Assembly: GCF_050624435.1 (NCBI RefSeq)
Contig: NC_134546.1
Span: forward strand, 11,307,001 to 11,371,000
Reading direction: 5' to 3'
DNA from: Tenrec ecaudatus
Taxonomy: Eukaryota > Chordata > Mammalia > Afrosoricida > Tenrecidae
DNA: 64,000 nt
The position numbers and the translations under genes were made by a program. A model generated the notes under the pieces. The model was given only the letters and a program-made list of their open reading frames with translations. It did not search any database and had not been told where the DNA came from. Positions 44,820-56,143 of this stretch are shown here, piece by piece. Position 1 is the first letter of the stretch. The number at the start of each line of letters is the position of its first letter.

Positions 44820-45330
44820 AAACCACTGCCTGGTCGTGCGCCGTGCTCACAATTGTCCCTGTGTTTGGGCCCATGGTTGCAGCCACTGTGTCCATTCATC
44901 TTGGGACGCACCTTTCTCTTTCTCACGGACCACACCTGATGTCCTTTTCCTGTGACTGGTCTCTGTTGAAAACACGTCCAGTCTCACCTTTCTTCACCTG
45001 TGAGGAACATTCTGACTGCCCTGCGTCTAGATCAGTGGTTCTCAACCTTCCTCATGCCGCGACCCTTTCATACGGCTCCTCATGTGGTGGTTACCCTCCA
45101 CCCACAACCATAAAATTCCTTTCGTTGCTACTTCATAATTGTAATTTTGCTACTGTGATGAATCGGGCAACCTCCGTGAAAGGGTTGTTCGACCCCCAAA
45201 GGGGTCGCGACCCACAGGCTGAGAACTGCTGGTCTAGACAGTTTGTTCCCGCAGTCCATGACACTTTCAATATTCTTCGCCAAGACCATCATTCAAATGC
45301 ACGTGTCAGTTCTTAGCCCAGGCAACCAAG
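44820..45330 (-). mobile_element. RTE/BovB-type LINE, 3' region, interrupted by SPIN
   Basis: The plus strand shows the RTE 3' end complement: 'gggcccatggttgcagccac', 'tgtccattcatcttgggacg', 'ctgatgtccttttcctgtga', 'gaggaacattctgactgccc', then after the SPIN insertion 'cagtccatgacactttcaat' and 'attcttcgccaagaccatca'. No intact coding sequence. Confidence 0.8.
45033..45231 (-). mobile_element. SPIN-like hAT MITE with 8-bp target duplication
   Basis: 199-base element from cagtggttctcaaccttcct to 'caggctgagaactgctg'. It is flanked by gtctagat (45025-45032) and gtctagac (45232-45239), 7 of 8 identical with the CTAG core known for SPIN targets. The ends are inverted (cagtggttctcaacc against cagcagttctcagcc). 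The middle joins the left and right SPIN halves with a large deletion (ccgcgaccctttcatacggc; aaaggggtcgcgacccacag). It lies inside an RTE 3' UTR and is therefore younger than that LINE. Confidence 0.93.
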
Positions 45331-45522
45331 GGGTTCACAGCATTGTCTGACGTAGGGCTGGAAGAGGAGCCCGCACGGTCAGAAGGAAGGCAGAGGATGG
45401 TCAGGGTTTTGCTCCAACACGCAGAGGTCACCACGAGTCGAAACTGACTCAACAGCAGCTAACAATAATAATACAGTTATTTGTCAAAAATACAAAGTGT
45501 AGTGCATAGTACACACACACAC

Positions 45523-46044
45523 AGAGATAGTTAAGGTTTATTGTGCCAACCTGGCCAATAAACACATGTGGGGTTAATTGAAGGGCGGAGAGATAAATGG
45601 CTCCGTGAACCTTGTCTTTCTAGTTCTCAGGGCTCTTGCTCTCTGATGGTCGGACCAGGGTGCAGCTGCCTTAGCCAGTTCCCTGCTTCACCTGGCAAGG
45701 CTCACTTCCTGCAAGACATCCCTGAGGTGAAGCCCATGGATGGACCTACCCTGATACAGCCCTGGGTGCTGGAGCAGCCGTGTGGAGACCCCTGCCAGTG
45801 CTGAGATGCTTACACATCATTAACTCGGCTTTCCTCCTGCAGTCAGTGTCATTGTGTCTGTTTTGTGAGATGGAGGAGGACTTTGTATATTGGTGTTGGG
45901 CATATGGGCTAATGTTGGACTTATGGGCTTGTGCAGCACTGGGTTGGGATGCTTTCTTAATGTACACTTACTCTATAAACCTCTCTCATGCGTATGAGGT
46001 TCTGTGGATTTGTTTCCCTAGTATATACTTTATATACTAACACA
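45523..46044 (+). mobile_element. Solo LTR (family A)
   Basis: Begins agagatagttaaggtttatt (terminal TG decayed, abutting a CA tract) and continues 'gccaacctggccaataaaca', 'gagataaatggctccgtgaa', 'gacatccctgaggtgaagcc', 'gtgctgagatgcttacacat', 'gttgggcatatgggctaatg' and 'ctaacaca'. Flanks cacac and cacat agree at 4 of 5, but they lie in CA-rich DNA and so are weak evidence. Confidence 0.8.
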
Positions 46045-46049
46045 CACAT

Positions 46050-46765
46050 ACTGTGTGTACCTGATACTCAAGGTCACATGTGTGGCATGTTTATATCATT
46101 GATGTTTTCAATTATCCTAACGTGCCATATCGGTTCCACGACTTTTCTCCTCAGTTATGGGTTTCTTTGATCTCTCTGGACCAACTACCTTCCTGCACAG
46201 ACTCTTCAGCTGTTGTCCGGGGCCTGTTCACAGCACATGCGGATGTGCGGGCACAAGAGGCAGTTCTGTCAGGAGGCGAGGTGCCATGTGCCCGTGACTC
46301 ACCCTACTCAGGCTCCCGAGACATCAACATTGCAGGGGAAGCACAGAGTGGTCATGATTTGCAGAAAAGACCTTGAGTTAAAATCTGGTCAAGGCCTTGT
46401 AGGAAATAATCTCTTCAGGAGCAGACTGCTCCTTCTTTTTCCCAAAGAACTGCTTGTGGGTCCGAACCACCAACCTCTCAGTTAGCAGCCAATCACCTAA
46501 CTAACTGCATCTGCAGAGAACAATTTCCACACAAGGTCACATTCTCAGGCATGAGGTTCAGGGCTTCAACACATCTTTTGGTGGATACCATCCAACCCAT
46601 AACAAGGAACTAATTCCGCCTCCCTGGATGGATTATAGACACACTTAGCCTGCTTGTTCACAAAGGTCTCCTGGGAACAGTGCCCCTCTGATCCCACGTG
46701 GCACCCTCCTCAAGGTCCACAGGGCAATGTCAGGTCAGGCTTCCATCTCCACTTTACTCCCAAGG
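46050..46765. other. Unassigned intergenic sequence
   Basis: No confident repeat. A weak SINE-like piece may lie near 46380-46495 (cttcaggagcagactgctcc). Confidence 0.4.
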
Positions 46766-46767
46766 AG

Positions 46768-46925
46768 GCCTGGGGACACAGTGGTTAATGTGCTCAGCTG
46801 CAAACAGAAAGGTCGCTGGTTCCAACCCACCAGCCACCCTGTGGGAGACCAGTACGGCAGCCTGCCCCTGTGGAGATCATCGCTGTGCTGTGCGGTGCTG
46901 TGGAGTCTAGTCCTCCTCCCAGGGA
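46768..46925 (+). mobile_element. AfroSINE, 3' part replaced
   Basis: Head 'ggcctggggacacagtggtt', B box 'tcgctggttccaacccacca' and body. The tail region runs into an RTE fragment. Confidence 0.78.
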
Positions 46926-47510
46926 CTCTGCACAACAGGGCAAAGTGCCGTCCGCACCTGCACCCCCCTCACAAGTGTTGTTGTCTGTGAGCCCCTTGTT
47001 GCGACCCCTGGGTCTCCCCATAGCATCGAGGGTCCTCCTCTTTCCTGCTGTTTCTCTCTGTTACTGAGCTTGATGTTCTTTTCCAGGGACTGATCTCTCC
47101 TCACAAGTCCAAAGGATGTGAGATGAAGTCTCGCCACCCTTGCTTCTAAGGTAAGGTGATCAGATGTCCCGATTTTGGCGGGACAATCCCGATTTTTAAC
47201 AATTATTCCCGCGTCCTACAGCATTTTTAAAAGGTGCTGATTTTTGGAAAGAATGTCCGACAAGCTAGAGTATGCGGTTTTCGGCTGCCATGTGGCTATT
47301 TCACCAGGATATGAGTTTTATCAGTGGTGTCCCACTTTGCCAGTGTTAAAATCTGGCCATCTTATTAGCCTTCTGGGGGTATTTCTCCCAAGGCAGATTT
47401 GTTTGCTCTTCCGGCGGTCCACGGCTCTTTCAATGACACACCATAATTCAATGCGTCAGTTCTTCGCCAGTCTTCTTTTCTGTTGTTTGGCTTCCACGTG
47501 CATGTGAGGG
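46925..47510 (-). mobile_element. RTE/BovB-type LINE, 3' region, interrupted by a hAT-like element
   Basis: The plus strand shows the complement of the RTE 3' region: 'gagcttgatgttcttttcca', 'gggactgatctctcctcaca', 'cgccacccttgcttctaagg', then after an inserted element 'ccttctgggggtatttctcc', 'caaggcagatttgtttgctc' and 'ttcttcgccagtcttctttt'. Non-coding relic. Confidence 0.78.
47152..47364 (+). mobile_element. hAT-like MITE inside an RTE
   Basis: 213-base insertion with inverted ends: taaggtgatcagatgtcccg at the left, 'atctggccatctta' at the right (aaggtgatcagat against aagatggccagat, 10 of 13). The left end with 'cggcgggacaatcccga'-like vocabulary (gattttggcgggacaatccc) recalls a known hAT MITE type whose ends begin CAGGGTGACC; here CpG decay would account for the differences. 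No clean 8-bp duplication. Family unnamed. Confidence 0.65.
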
Positions 47511-47639
47511 CATTGCACATACTGTGACTAGGAGAATTTTGTGAACAAATGGGTTGGGTGTGTCTCTGATCCTGCCGGTGGGCAGGAATGAGCTGCTAGT
47601 AATGGATTGGATGGTGTCCCAAGAGGTGTTCCAAGAGTT

Positions 47640-47735
47640 TACAGCCTTTAAAGCCTTGAAAACCCCGGAGGGCAGTTCTACTCTATCCTGTTAGTCAGGA
47701 GCAGTGTCATGTTGTTGGTTTGGGGTTTTAAGTAC
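47640..47735 (+). mobile_element. AfroSINE 3' fragment
   Basis: 'gagtttacagcctttaaagc', 'cttgaaaaccccggagggca' and 'gttctactctatcctgttag', then a decayed tail. Confidence 0.7.
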
Positions 47736-47739
47736 TCAG

Positions 47740-48035
47740 ATGACCTGGGAGCATAAAGACGTCGATTCATGGAATCCCTCTGGAGGCCTCTGTTGTCCTA
47801 GTGCGGAGACAGCAGAGGGTGAAGCCATGGAATGATGGCCTCTGCCATCTTACAGCGTCGAAGGTCAACATTGCTCTGGGTTGGAGCTCAAGGTCATAAT
47901 CAGAAATTCTGAAAACTCAAGTTGTTTGTCGCTTGGCTGTACCCACCATATAATACCAGACATTCATTATGTGTTAAAACTAATAATACTTAGCTATCAC
48001 TTAATACTTAATCATGACAAGAAATTCCCAGAAAT
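47740..48035. other. Unassigned sequence
   Basis: Nothing recognised. Confidence 0.45.
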
Positions 48036-48048
48036 GCATTGCATTATT

Positions 48049-49128
48049 CTTTTTAAAAAAAAATCATTTATTGGGGGCCCGTACAACTCTTATCACAATC
48101 CATACATCCATCCATTGTATGAAGCACATTTGTACATTTGTTGCCCTCATCATTCTCAAAACATTTGCTTCCTACTTGAGCCCTTGGTATCAGCTCCTCA
48201 TTTTACCCCTCCGTCCCCGCCCCCTCCCTTCCTCACAAACTGTTGATAATTTATAAATTATTATTTTCTCATATCATATACTGTCCGACATCTCCCGTCA
48301 CCCACTTTTCTGTTGTATGTCCCCCAGGGAGGGAGCCCTATGTAGATCATTGTGATTGGTTCCCCCTTTATACCCCACCTCCCTCTACCCTCCCTGTATC
48401 TCTCCTGGATTCCCTGTGTTTCCAGTTCATGTCTGTACCAGTGTACATCCTCTGGTCTAGCCGGATTTGTAAGATAGAATTGGGATCATGATAGTGGGGT
48501 GGAGGAAGCATTAAAGAACTAGAAAAAAGTTGTATGTTTTATCATTGCTATACTGCACCCTGTCTTGTCTTCTCCCTGGGACTCTTCTGTAAGGGGATGT
48601 CCATTTGCCTACAGTGCTTTGGATCCCCCCTCTGCACTCCCCCTCATTCACAATGATATGTTTTTTTGTTCTTTGATGCCTGATACCTGACCCCTTTGAC
48701 ACCTCGTGATCACACAGGCTGGTGTGCTTCTTCCATGTGGCTTTGTTGCTTCTGAGCTAGATGGCCACTTGTTTATCTTCAAGCCTTTAAGACCCCAGAT
48801 GATATATCTTTTGATAGCAGGGCACCACCAGCTTTCTTCACCACATGTGCTTATGCACCCATTTGTCTTCAGTGATTGTGCTGGGAAGATGAGCATCATG
48901 GAATGCCCGTTTAATAGAACTAAGTGTTCTTGCATTGAGGGAGTACTTGAGTGAAGACCCAATGTCCATCTGCTACCTTAATACTAAACCTATAAATACA
49001 TGCACATAGCTCTATTTCCCCATCCTCATATATAAATATACTTACATATGTACATGCTTGGATTTAGACCTCTATAAGTGCCCCTTGCCTCCTAGTTCTT
49101 TCCTCTATTTCCTCTTGTCCCACTATCA
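48049..49128 (-). mobile_element. L1 LINE, 3' end (antisense) with 13-bp target duplication
   Basis: Flanked by gcattgcattatt (48036-48048) and gcattgcattgtt (49129-49141), 12 of 13 identical. The plus strand starts with the poly(T) of the tail, then 'tcatttattgggggcccgta', 'acttgagcccttggtatcag', a pyrimidine-rich block, 'gatggccacttgtttatctt' (a single copy of the block that is tandem in the 11-14 kb L1s) and 'aatgcccgtttaatagaact'. 3' UTR only; no ORF2. Confidence 0.9.
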
Positions 49129-49144
49129 GCATTGCATTGTTGAG

Positions 49145-50770
49145 ACACTCCTACTTGGTCAGAATCCCCTGTGCTTGCCACTTCTCCCAGAAGCTGCCTA
49201 ATGAGAGCTCCTTACCCTGACAATGTTGCTGTCAGTGTGACCTCAGGGCAGGGGCCAGGAAATACTATGGCAGGGTGCCCATTCCCAGTCTGGGGTCAGT
49301 GAATAGGTGACCAGGGGCGGGAGAAGAAACCCACGTGGGTGTGGCGTCCGGAAACCTTGGAGGTACTGTGTGACAGTCTCTTGAGGCTGCATCAGTGGTG
49401 GCAGGACGTCAAGGATCATGAAGAAGGGGTAAAGAGGGTCCCCGTGTCTGTGTCCTGAGAACCTTCTCTTGCCCCAGGGGAGAAGGAAGGAACTTGTTTT
49501 CGAAGGCAGTCCACAGGTGTGACAAATGATGAATGCGCCGGGCTGCGAGCCCAATGACTGGAGGTTCCTAGAGGTGCCTCAGAAGAAAGGGCTGGTCATC
49601 TACTTTCAGAAACCCAGCCACTGAGCACCTGGGGAACATAGTTGGACTGTGACACACATGGGCCGCCAGGAGCTGGGATCCACCCGAGGACAACTGGCTG
49701 ACTGGTTAGTGTTTTCTCAATCCCAGGTTCAAAACTGCGGAGGGTGAGGGAAGGCTCTCAAGAGTAAAGGGGTCTCAAGACCTGGGTGGGAAACAAGGGT
49801 CCTGGGGAGAGGAGGACCCTGTGGAGGGGCACTGCAAACTGTGAGGGCGACTCCCAAGTGAGTTTGTCAAGGGTTTCTCTCTCAGAGGGAACAGGGTGGA
49901 AGCCAGCTTGACAGCCCTGTCCTATAGCAAAAGGCCTGCAAGCACAGGCCCTGACATTCGCCTGGACCAAGAACCAGCCTCCTCCCAGGGTCTAGGCACC
50001 ATGGAGACCCCAGTATATCTTATCAAGATAGAGCAAACCCCAGCGGTAGCTGCATTAGCTTCCTGGCGGTCCGCAAGTGTATTTATTACATTTTTTGAAG
50101 GTACGATATTTCTGGCATCTGCATATGGTGAAGTGACTGTATACCGGCTGGGCTGACAAAGGACAGCTGTCACCGCATGCTCAGAGGCATGGTGGGAAGT
50201 GGCACAGGACAGGGGGCTGGGTGGGGTCTCAGAACAATCAAGCTCCTGAGAGAAGTGAAGAGACATTCTCCCGGGCCAAAAATGAACCCAGGGAGGGCAC
50301 GCAGGACACAGGCAAAATGGAAAGGCTTGACTTCAGGAAAGTCTTCCAGGGCCAGTGGGCTTTGTGGAATTCAGAGAACGTGAGGAGAGCAGCTTGGGGC
50401 TGTGGGCCAAGGCCCACCCCGAGCAGCGAGTGGTCAAACGCCAGCACCTGCTGCTCAAGGCTGGGGCCCAACCAAGGGAAGTGCTGGAACAAAGATGGCC
50501 TGCAGTCTCAGCTCCCCTGAGATGGACACCTGGCCTGTGCAGGAGGAGAGGACATGTGCTGGACATATCTGCCAACCCTGTGATTCCTCTCGCTGCGTCG
50601 TTTCTCATGTTCACTAATGTTAACGTAGCTATGATGAGGGCGTACGGGGAGAGCATAGCCTGGTTGAATGTGCTGAGCACGCTCAGTCCCTCCTCAGCCA
50701 GTCTCAGCCACACCTGCATCACCCCCTCAATTGGACCTGGGAAAGGTACACCTACCCCAAGATGTACCAA
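49145..50770. other. Unassigned intergenic sequence
   Basis: Frames of 100-145 codons on both strands at 50.2-50.8 kb overlap each other and show no domain. No repeats recognised with confidence. Confidence 0.4.
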
Positions 50771-50778
50771 TTAGCTTC

Positions 50779-51272
50779 ATTGTCAGTCTGGGCAGACTAG
50801 AGAAACAAATTCATAAACACGCATATGTATATAAGAGAGTGTTTTATATAAAGGGTAATTGTACATTAAGAAAGCATCCCAACCCAAACCAATCCAAGCC
50901 CATAAGTTTGATATTAGCCAATAGGTCTGATAACAATGTATAAAGTCCTCTTTAGACTCACAAAGCACATGCAATGATGCAGAACGCAGGAAGACCACAG
51001 ACCAGTGGGTGTAAAGTCTTGTGGGTCCAGCGGCATTGTAAGCATCTCAGGGGTGACAGGGGTCTGCATGTGGCTTCTCTAGCTCCTAGGGCACGGGGTC
51101 TATCAGAGAGGGAGAAATGTCTCCCATCTCCGAGGAGGAAAATCCAGTAGCTCCCAGAATTCTCAGGAGAAGGCCATGCCCACCCAGAGGTCTCACTGAC
51201 TGTCTCTGACTGACAGACTCCACCCCTAGACTCTGAAGCCTCAGATTGACAGCAGATTATGTAACTACCACA
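50779..51272 (-). mobile_element. Solo LTR (family A), antisense, perfect 5-bp target duplication
   Basis: 494 bases from 'attgtcagtctgggcagact' to 'tatgtaactaccaca'. gcttc is present at 50774-50778 and 51273-51277. In the minus orientation it is the same element as 40929-41448. The terminal CA (sense) is decayed to AT here. Confidence 0.85.
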
Positions 51273-51274
51273 GC

Positions 51275-51858
51275 TTCCCTGGGTGTGGAACTGGGGATTG
51301 AGAGAAAACACATCAACCAAAGAGCTACAATCTCTTCTCAGAGGGTAGCACGTCAAGCAATCTTGGGAGCCATGCAGAGCACCCACCTGTGGACCAGGGG
51401 GAGACAGAGACATGCAGGCTGCAGGGAGAATGCGGATGAAGCTGAATCACAGAGAAAGGAGGGACAAGAAAAGTCCCAGTTGCCTTTCAGTTCCTGGTTC
51501 TCTCCCCTCCCCAGACGGGTCAGCAGCCCTGCTCTTCCGTTCCACAGTCATGTCCACCAGCTGCCTCTGCCCCTCTTTGGCTCTAATCGAATCTGAAACC
51601 AAATTGCCTCAACCAGTGTCAACAACGAGGCCACCAGGAATAGCCCGACCACGCAGACCAACCACGCAAGTGACTCATCATGTTCTGTTTCGGTCATATT
51701 CCTAATGTGAACTGCTCTCGTGTGATTTCCTTCTTCCTCATAATATTAGAATCTGTGGGGGAGAAATTGTGATAACTTGAGCCTTTCAGTTAACTAGTGA
51801 TTATTATAAATATTTTGGCTTCTTTTTCATAAAATATCACTGATGACTGATTTAAGAT
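51275..51858. other. Unassigned sequence
   Basis: No gene or repeat identified; frames of about 100 codons lack domains. Confidence 0.4.
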
Positions 51859-51861
51859 CGG

Positions 51862-52300
51862 TGTTAGGCTGAGCGGTCTAGAGAAACCAAACCAAGGACA
51901 TATATGTACATATATCTGTAATGAAAGATATTTATATCAAGAAGGCATCCAGCCCTGTCAAGTCTATCGGTCCGATACTAGCCGGAGCCCTCTTCAAAGT
52001 CACTTCACGGCAGGTCGATGACCCAGAAAGGTGAAGTGGGGTCCCGGAAGATCACAGGCCAGTGGGTGCAGAGTCTCGTGAATCTCTGGTTGGAAATGAG
52101 GCAGAGCACCGACCGCTCTCAGGGTTGCGTGACCCTCAAGGGGCTGCTCCTGGAGGCAGAGGCACAGAGTCCCAGGAACCAGGAAGGCAAAGAGGGGGAG
52201 AGGGAGAGGGAGAGGGAGCCTATATTTTTCTTATAAAAAGGCACCCCCAACGAGGTGTCATCAGGCTCTCCCTTAATTGACAGGTTTGATCCCACCGCTG
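51862..52300 (-). mobile_element. LTR related to family A, diverged
   Basis: Shares 'ctgagcggtctagagaaacc', 'aagaaggcatccagccctgt', 'gtcaagtctatcggtccgat' and 'gatcacaggccagtgggtgc' with the antisense family A copies, but differs more than they do among themselves. Possibly a sister subfamily. Confidence 0.6.
52196..52217. repeat. (GGGAGA)n short tandem repeat
   Basis: Three to four units of gggaga inside the LTR-related sequence. Confidence 0.9.
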
Positions 52301-52304
52301 CCTC

Positions 52305-52890
52305 TACCCAGGCACCATCAAGTCGGCCTAAAAATCTAACAGCTGCAAAACCCTTTCACAAAGCACCCGGAGCCACACTCATGTGCTTTCTGTTTTACCG
52401 CTGAGAAGTGGAGGGGTTACCATTTCCCGTTGCAGTGCTGCCTAGGAGCTTTTCCAAAGGCTCCCTTGCCTCCTAGATGGCCTATCAGTTAAGGTGAGGC
52501 CCCAGTCATAACTGCCTCCCCACTACCAGTCTCAGGGGACTTGCAATAACAAGCTTCATTTCACACCCAAGTCGCCTGTCTATCAAGGGCTTGACCCATC
52601 TCTGCTCCACATCGTCCTCACTCCAGAATCCGGATGGCAGAGCAGTCCCTACCTGAACATTGCTGGCGGAGGACAAAGAGAAACTACTGGTAGAGACTCA
52701 TAATGCTACCTTCACACATTACTTCCATCCACAGTTCATTGACCAAAACAAGGCACGTGGCTATTCTTGAATTCACCTTGCTGTTTATAGGTTGCGGGGC
52801 TCCCCCAGAAAGGTACTGCAATGTCTGATACCTGGCTTGCTGCATTCAAACCAGCCAAAGCTACCGAGAAGGACTGTATTTAACAGCTAG
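52305..52890. other. Unassigned sequence
   Basis: Nothing recognised. Confidence 0.45.
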
Positions 52891-52894
52891 TTAC

Positions 52895-53092
52895 TGGGCA
52901 CCCAGGTGGCGTAGTGGTTATGCGTTGGGCTGCAAACTGCAAGGTCAGCAGTTAGAAACCACCATGAGAGAAGGATGAGGCTTCCTATTTCCACTAAGAG
53001 TTAGTCTTGGAAACTGGCAGGGGCTGCTCTCCCTGTCCTATCGGGTCGCTGTGAGTCAGAATTGCCTCTGTGGCAATGAGTTTGGCTTAGGA
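52895..53092 (+). mobile_element. AfroSINE with intact tRNA A box
   Basis: Head 'caggtggcgtagtggttatg' fits a pol III A box. B box 'ggtcagcagttagaaaccac', body, 'cctatcgggtcgctgtgagt' and tail 'tctgtggcaatgagtttggc'. Confidence 0.92.
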
Positions 53093-53094
53093 TA

Positions 53095-54230
53095 TGCCAG
53101 GCAATGTTCTGGGCACAACGGCTTCACTAGTAAACTAGACAAATAGATCCTTTCCCTCCTAGCGGTTAGGTGCTAGAGAGGCACACGGTGAACAAGGGAA
53201 CATGCAGGATCCTCACAGGCTGTAATAAAACGCAGAATAAATGTACAGGTCAGGAAGGACAGTGTGGAATTGTCGTTAAGCGAGCAGGTTCTGACATCGC
53301 ATTGCCTGAGTTATTAACCACGGCTCCCAGATAAATAAATACAGGCTGCTGTGGAAATGGCATGGGGGCCACATCGGACTTCTTGTGGCCACACAAGGGA
53401 GGCGGAGACTCCATCTCCACACTAGCCCCAGGTCAACGGCCACAAAGCAGAGGTCAGACAGACCAACTGTCCCTCTCACCGCACTCTGCTGGAGTCAGTA
53501 ATGCATTGCCATGACCACACAGAACTCACAAATAAGACTCAGCATCTTGAAGTTGTGTCGGGGAAGCTAACGGGTTATCTAAGTCGGGATCAATAAACGG
53601 TAAGAATACGGCCAGTGGTCTGCAGCAGTGGATTTCCTCAGCCAGCAGCACGTTTCTCTCTCTCTCAGCCTCTTTCTTAGTTCCATGTTATCTCAGCCTC
53701 TGGTTTCCATGGGCCAGAAGCCCACCCGCTGCTCTGTCTCACAGTCCCACAGTCTTGGAGGGCTCCTCTGCTCTGTCTCACGGTTTCTGTGGCTCGGCCT
53801 CTGCTCTCAGCATGCCATAGCTTCTGCTGCCTTCGCCCACTTCAGGTAGGGTGTTTTTTTTTAAACATGCCCTACTAGTGGTTATTCTTCCTTGATGGTC
53901 CTTGGAATTGTCTCTAGTCCTGCTTCCAAATTAGCACTCTTAAACTCAGACGAATGGCAACCAAAACTGACCAATCCCCTCTAACAGGGTTTCACACACA
54001 TCCTATTTGCATAGCCCCATCCAATCATTTGGTGGGAGTTATAGAGACACAGAGAGAAGAGCTGTGTTAAGAACATTCACTTCACCATAGCTGCTCAATT
54101 CAATGTGATTCAGACAAACAAGGAATCATTTTTCAATATAGGTAGATCCCTATGGTTGCATACTGTCTTATGCTTAATTTTTTTTTTGTTTACCTGAAAT
54201 TTAAATTTAACCGGACAGTCTGGATTTTAA
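53095..54230. other. Unassigned, with possible MIR/L2 pieces and an old shared repeat
   Basis: 53.24-53.31 kb resembles a MIR head (tcgttaagcgagcaggttct...ttgcctgag). 53.49-53.85 kb resembles 15.0-15.4 kb. Neither is strong. Confidence 0.35.
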
Positions 54231-54234
54231 TTTT

Positions 54235-54420
54235 CTAACTCTGGAAACCTTACTTCTAACTGAACTCTGTCACTTTCTAGCAATGCATAAGTTACATTGC
54301 CTAGCTTAGCTCAGTTTTCTCGATTATAATGTAGAGTGATAACAAGATCCACCTCGCATAGTTGTGCTAGGGATAAAAGTTAATGCACACAAATGTGAGG
54401 ATGCTAGCGCCCAGGACAGC
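54235..54420 (+). mobile_element. MIR SINE
   Basis: Core and 3' region readable: 'ctctgtcactttctagcaat', 'agctcagttttctcgattat', 'ggggt'-less 'atagttgtgctagggataaa' and 'gttaatgcacacaaatgtga'. Confidence 0.75.
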
Positions 54421-54424
54421 AAGC

Positions 54425-55245
54425 ACTCACTATACCTCAGCTGTTGTCCGAGAGGAAAGGGAGCAATCATCTAAAAATTAGAAAGAAGAAAAAAAAATAA
54501 CATCAATATTGCCATCTGATGGAAGAATCTTTCAGAGCGCAATAAACTCAAATCTTGCTTCCCTTTCTACCCTTTCAGTTAATTATTATGTTAGTGCCCC
54601 CCCTTGTTTTAAAAGTTTACTCTAAGCCCTAAGAGGGCATCAAGGTATAAAAATGATGACAGTTGCAGCCACATTTTATTATCTACCAGAATCGATCCCA
54701 CATTTTCCTTCCTAACAGAATCCTGAGTTTATCCAGGGCAGCCATGAGTCCAGCCATATACCTGCCTTCCCAGGCTCCCTTGCTGCTAAGGGTGGTCCTA
54801 AGACAGTTCTGGCCAGTAATGTGGGAGTTGTCATCCTCTGGGACTTCTGGGACAGTTCTTGTGTTCCTTAAAAGGAGACAACAGCCTGGCGTTCATCCTT
54901 CTCATTGAAGATGGATGCTGCCGCCACCTTGAAATCACAGAGAAAAGAGAACCGTGGTGGTGTTAACCCTTACCCTGCTGAGCTGCTGAGACAGTACCAC
55001 AGCGGCCTGCTTCCAGGCTTCTTATTATGTGGGAACATGAATTCCCTGCTTGTCAGGTGGGTAGGCAGTTCCTTGCGGCCAATCACATGCTTGTTATAAA
55101 GAAGGAACCCCTTCCCACGGGGAGTTTACAGGCAGTCCCTTGATTTTTTTGCTGTTTAGGACTCTACTAAAAGCTATGAAATCTGGGTTTTGCCACTGCA
55201 CTTAAAATTGACAAAATTTTCACATTCCGCATTCCAAGTCACCAA
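54425..55245. other. Unassigned; possibly an old L1M/MLT-type 3' piece at 54.77-54.9 kb
   Basis: 'ggccagtaatgtgggagttg' with 'gggacttctgggacagttct' and 'ccttaaaaggagacaacagc' resembles a common mammalian L1M-type 3' segment. The rest is unassigned. Confidence 0.4.
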
Positions 55246-55249
55246 TAAT

Positions 55250-55990
55250 TATCAAAGCATCCTGACTGGATGTCCGGTGACCTTCGTACTGAAGAAGTCA
55301 GTCCACTTCTTCATGCCAGCTTTAGTGATTGGTTCATCAATTTGAGTAATAACTGTATCCACTGGATTTCTTTGGATGTGTACAGAAATTATCTCACCAC
55401 AGCATTGCACTGCAAGACAGATCTTGAAATATCCTTTCAACAATGAAGGAAAGGCCAGCCCTCTTGAATCTGTCATTCTTGGCACGGGAAATCAGGTGAT
55501 TGTCTGGTTGTCTGACGTGGCCAGATGCAGTTCATTTCAGTTCACTAATGCTTAGGAGCTCAATCTCGATGTGTTCCATTTCCTTTGATATTTCTTCCAA
55601 TTTTCCTAGACTCGTGCCTCTTACATTCCATGTGCTGATTATTAACAGAGGTCTGTAGCTGCTTCTCCTCATTTGGAGCCATGCTCCATCAGCAAATGAA
55701 GGTCTCAAAGGCTTCCCTCCATCTCTATCACTACAGTAGACTCTACTTTGAGGTGGCGGCTCTTCCTCAGTCGTATTTTGAATACCTTGCAGCACTCATC
55801 TTGAGCATCTCATCTTCCAGCACTGTACCTGACCATCCCCTGTTGGTATTCATGAAGCTTTCACTGGCTAACTCCTCAGATGTGGACTGCGATTTACCTT
55901 TTATTAATCGATTCCTAGACTTTGAAACCTGTCCACCTTGAGATACCCTGATGACATTTGAAATACCGGTGACCTAACTTCGAGCACCAC
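55250..55990 (-). mobile_element. RTE/BovB-type LINE, 5' end with endonuclease start
   Basis: On the minus strand, 55795-55532 encodes a 5' leader followed by the start of the apurinic-type endonuclease domain (STWNVRGTSLGKLEEISKEM ... ELLSISELK). The next piece (55485-55252) encodes GEIISVHIQRNPVDTVITQI, matching the next part of the domain after a frame break. 5' UTR-like sequence extends to about 55990. This is the only copy here that keeps the endonuclease start. Not intact. Confidence 0.8.
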
Positions 55991-56143
55991 AGCCACACAC
56001 AAGTCCCTAGAGGCTTTTCCCCCCTAAAACATTTTCAATATTCTTATCATCTTAATCACACCAAAAGAAACATGTCCAATTCTTTCTAGATCTAATGCAC
56101 CATTATCTTGAACACCCGTGCCACAAATTTGGAGGTGAGCTAT

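Noticed and set aside
44564-45316. 250-codon plus-strand frame
   Set aside because: It crosses the antisense RTE 3' UTR and the whole SPIN element. Its protein is a translation of non-coding repeat DNA.
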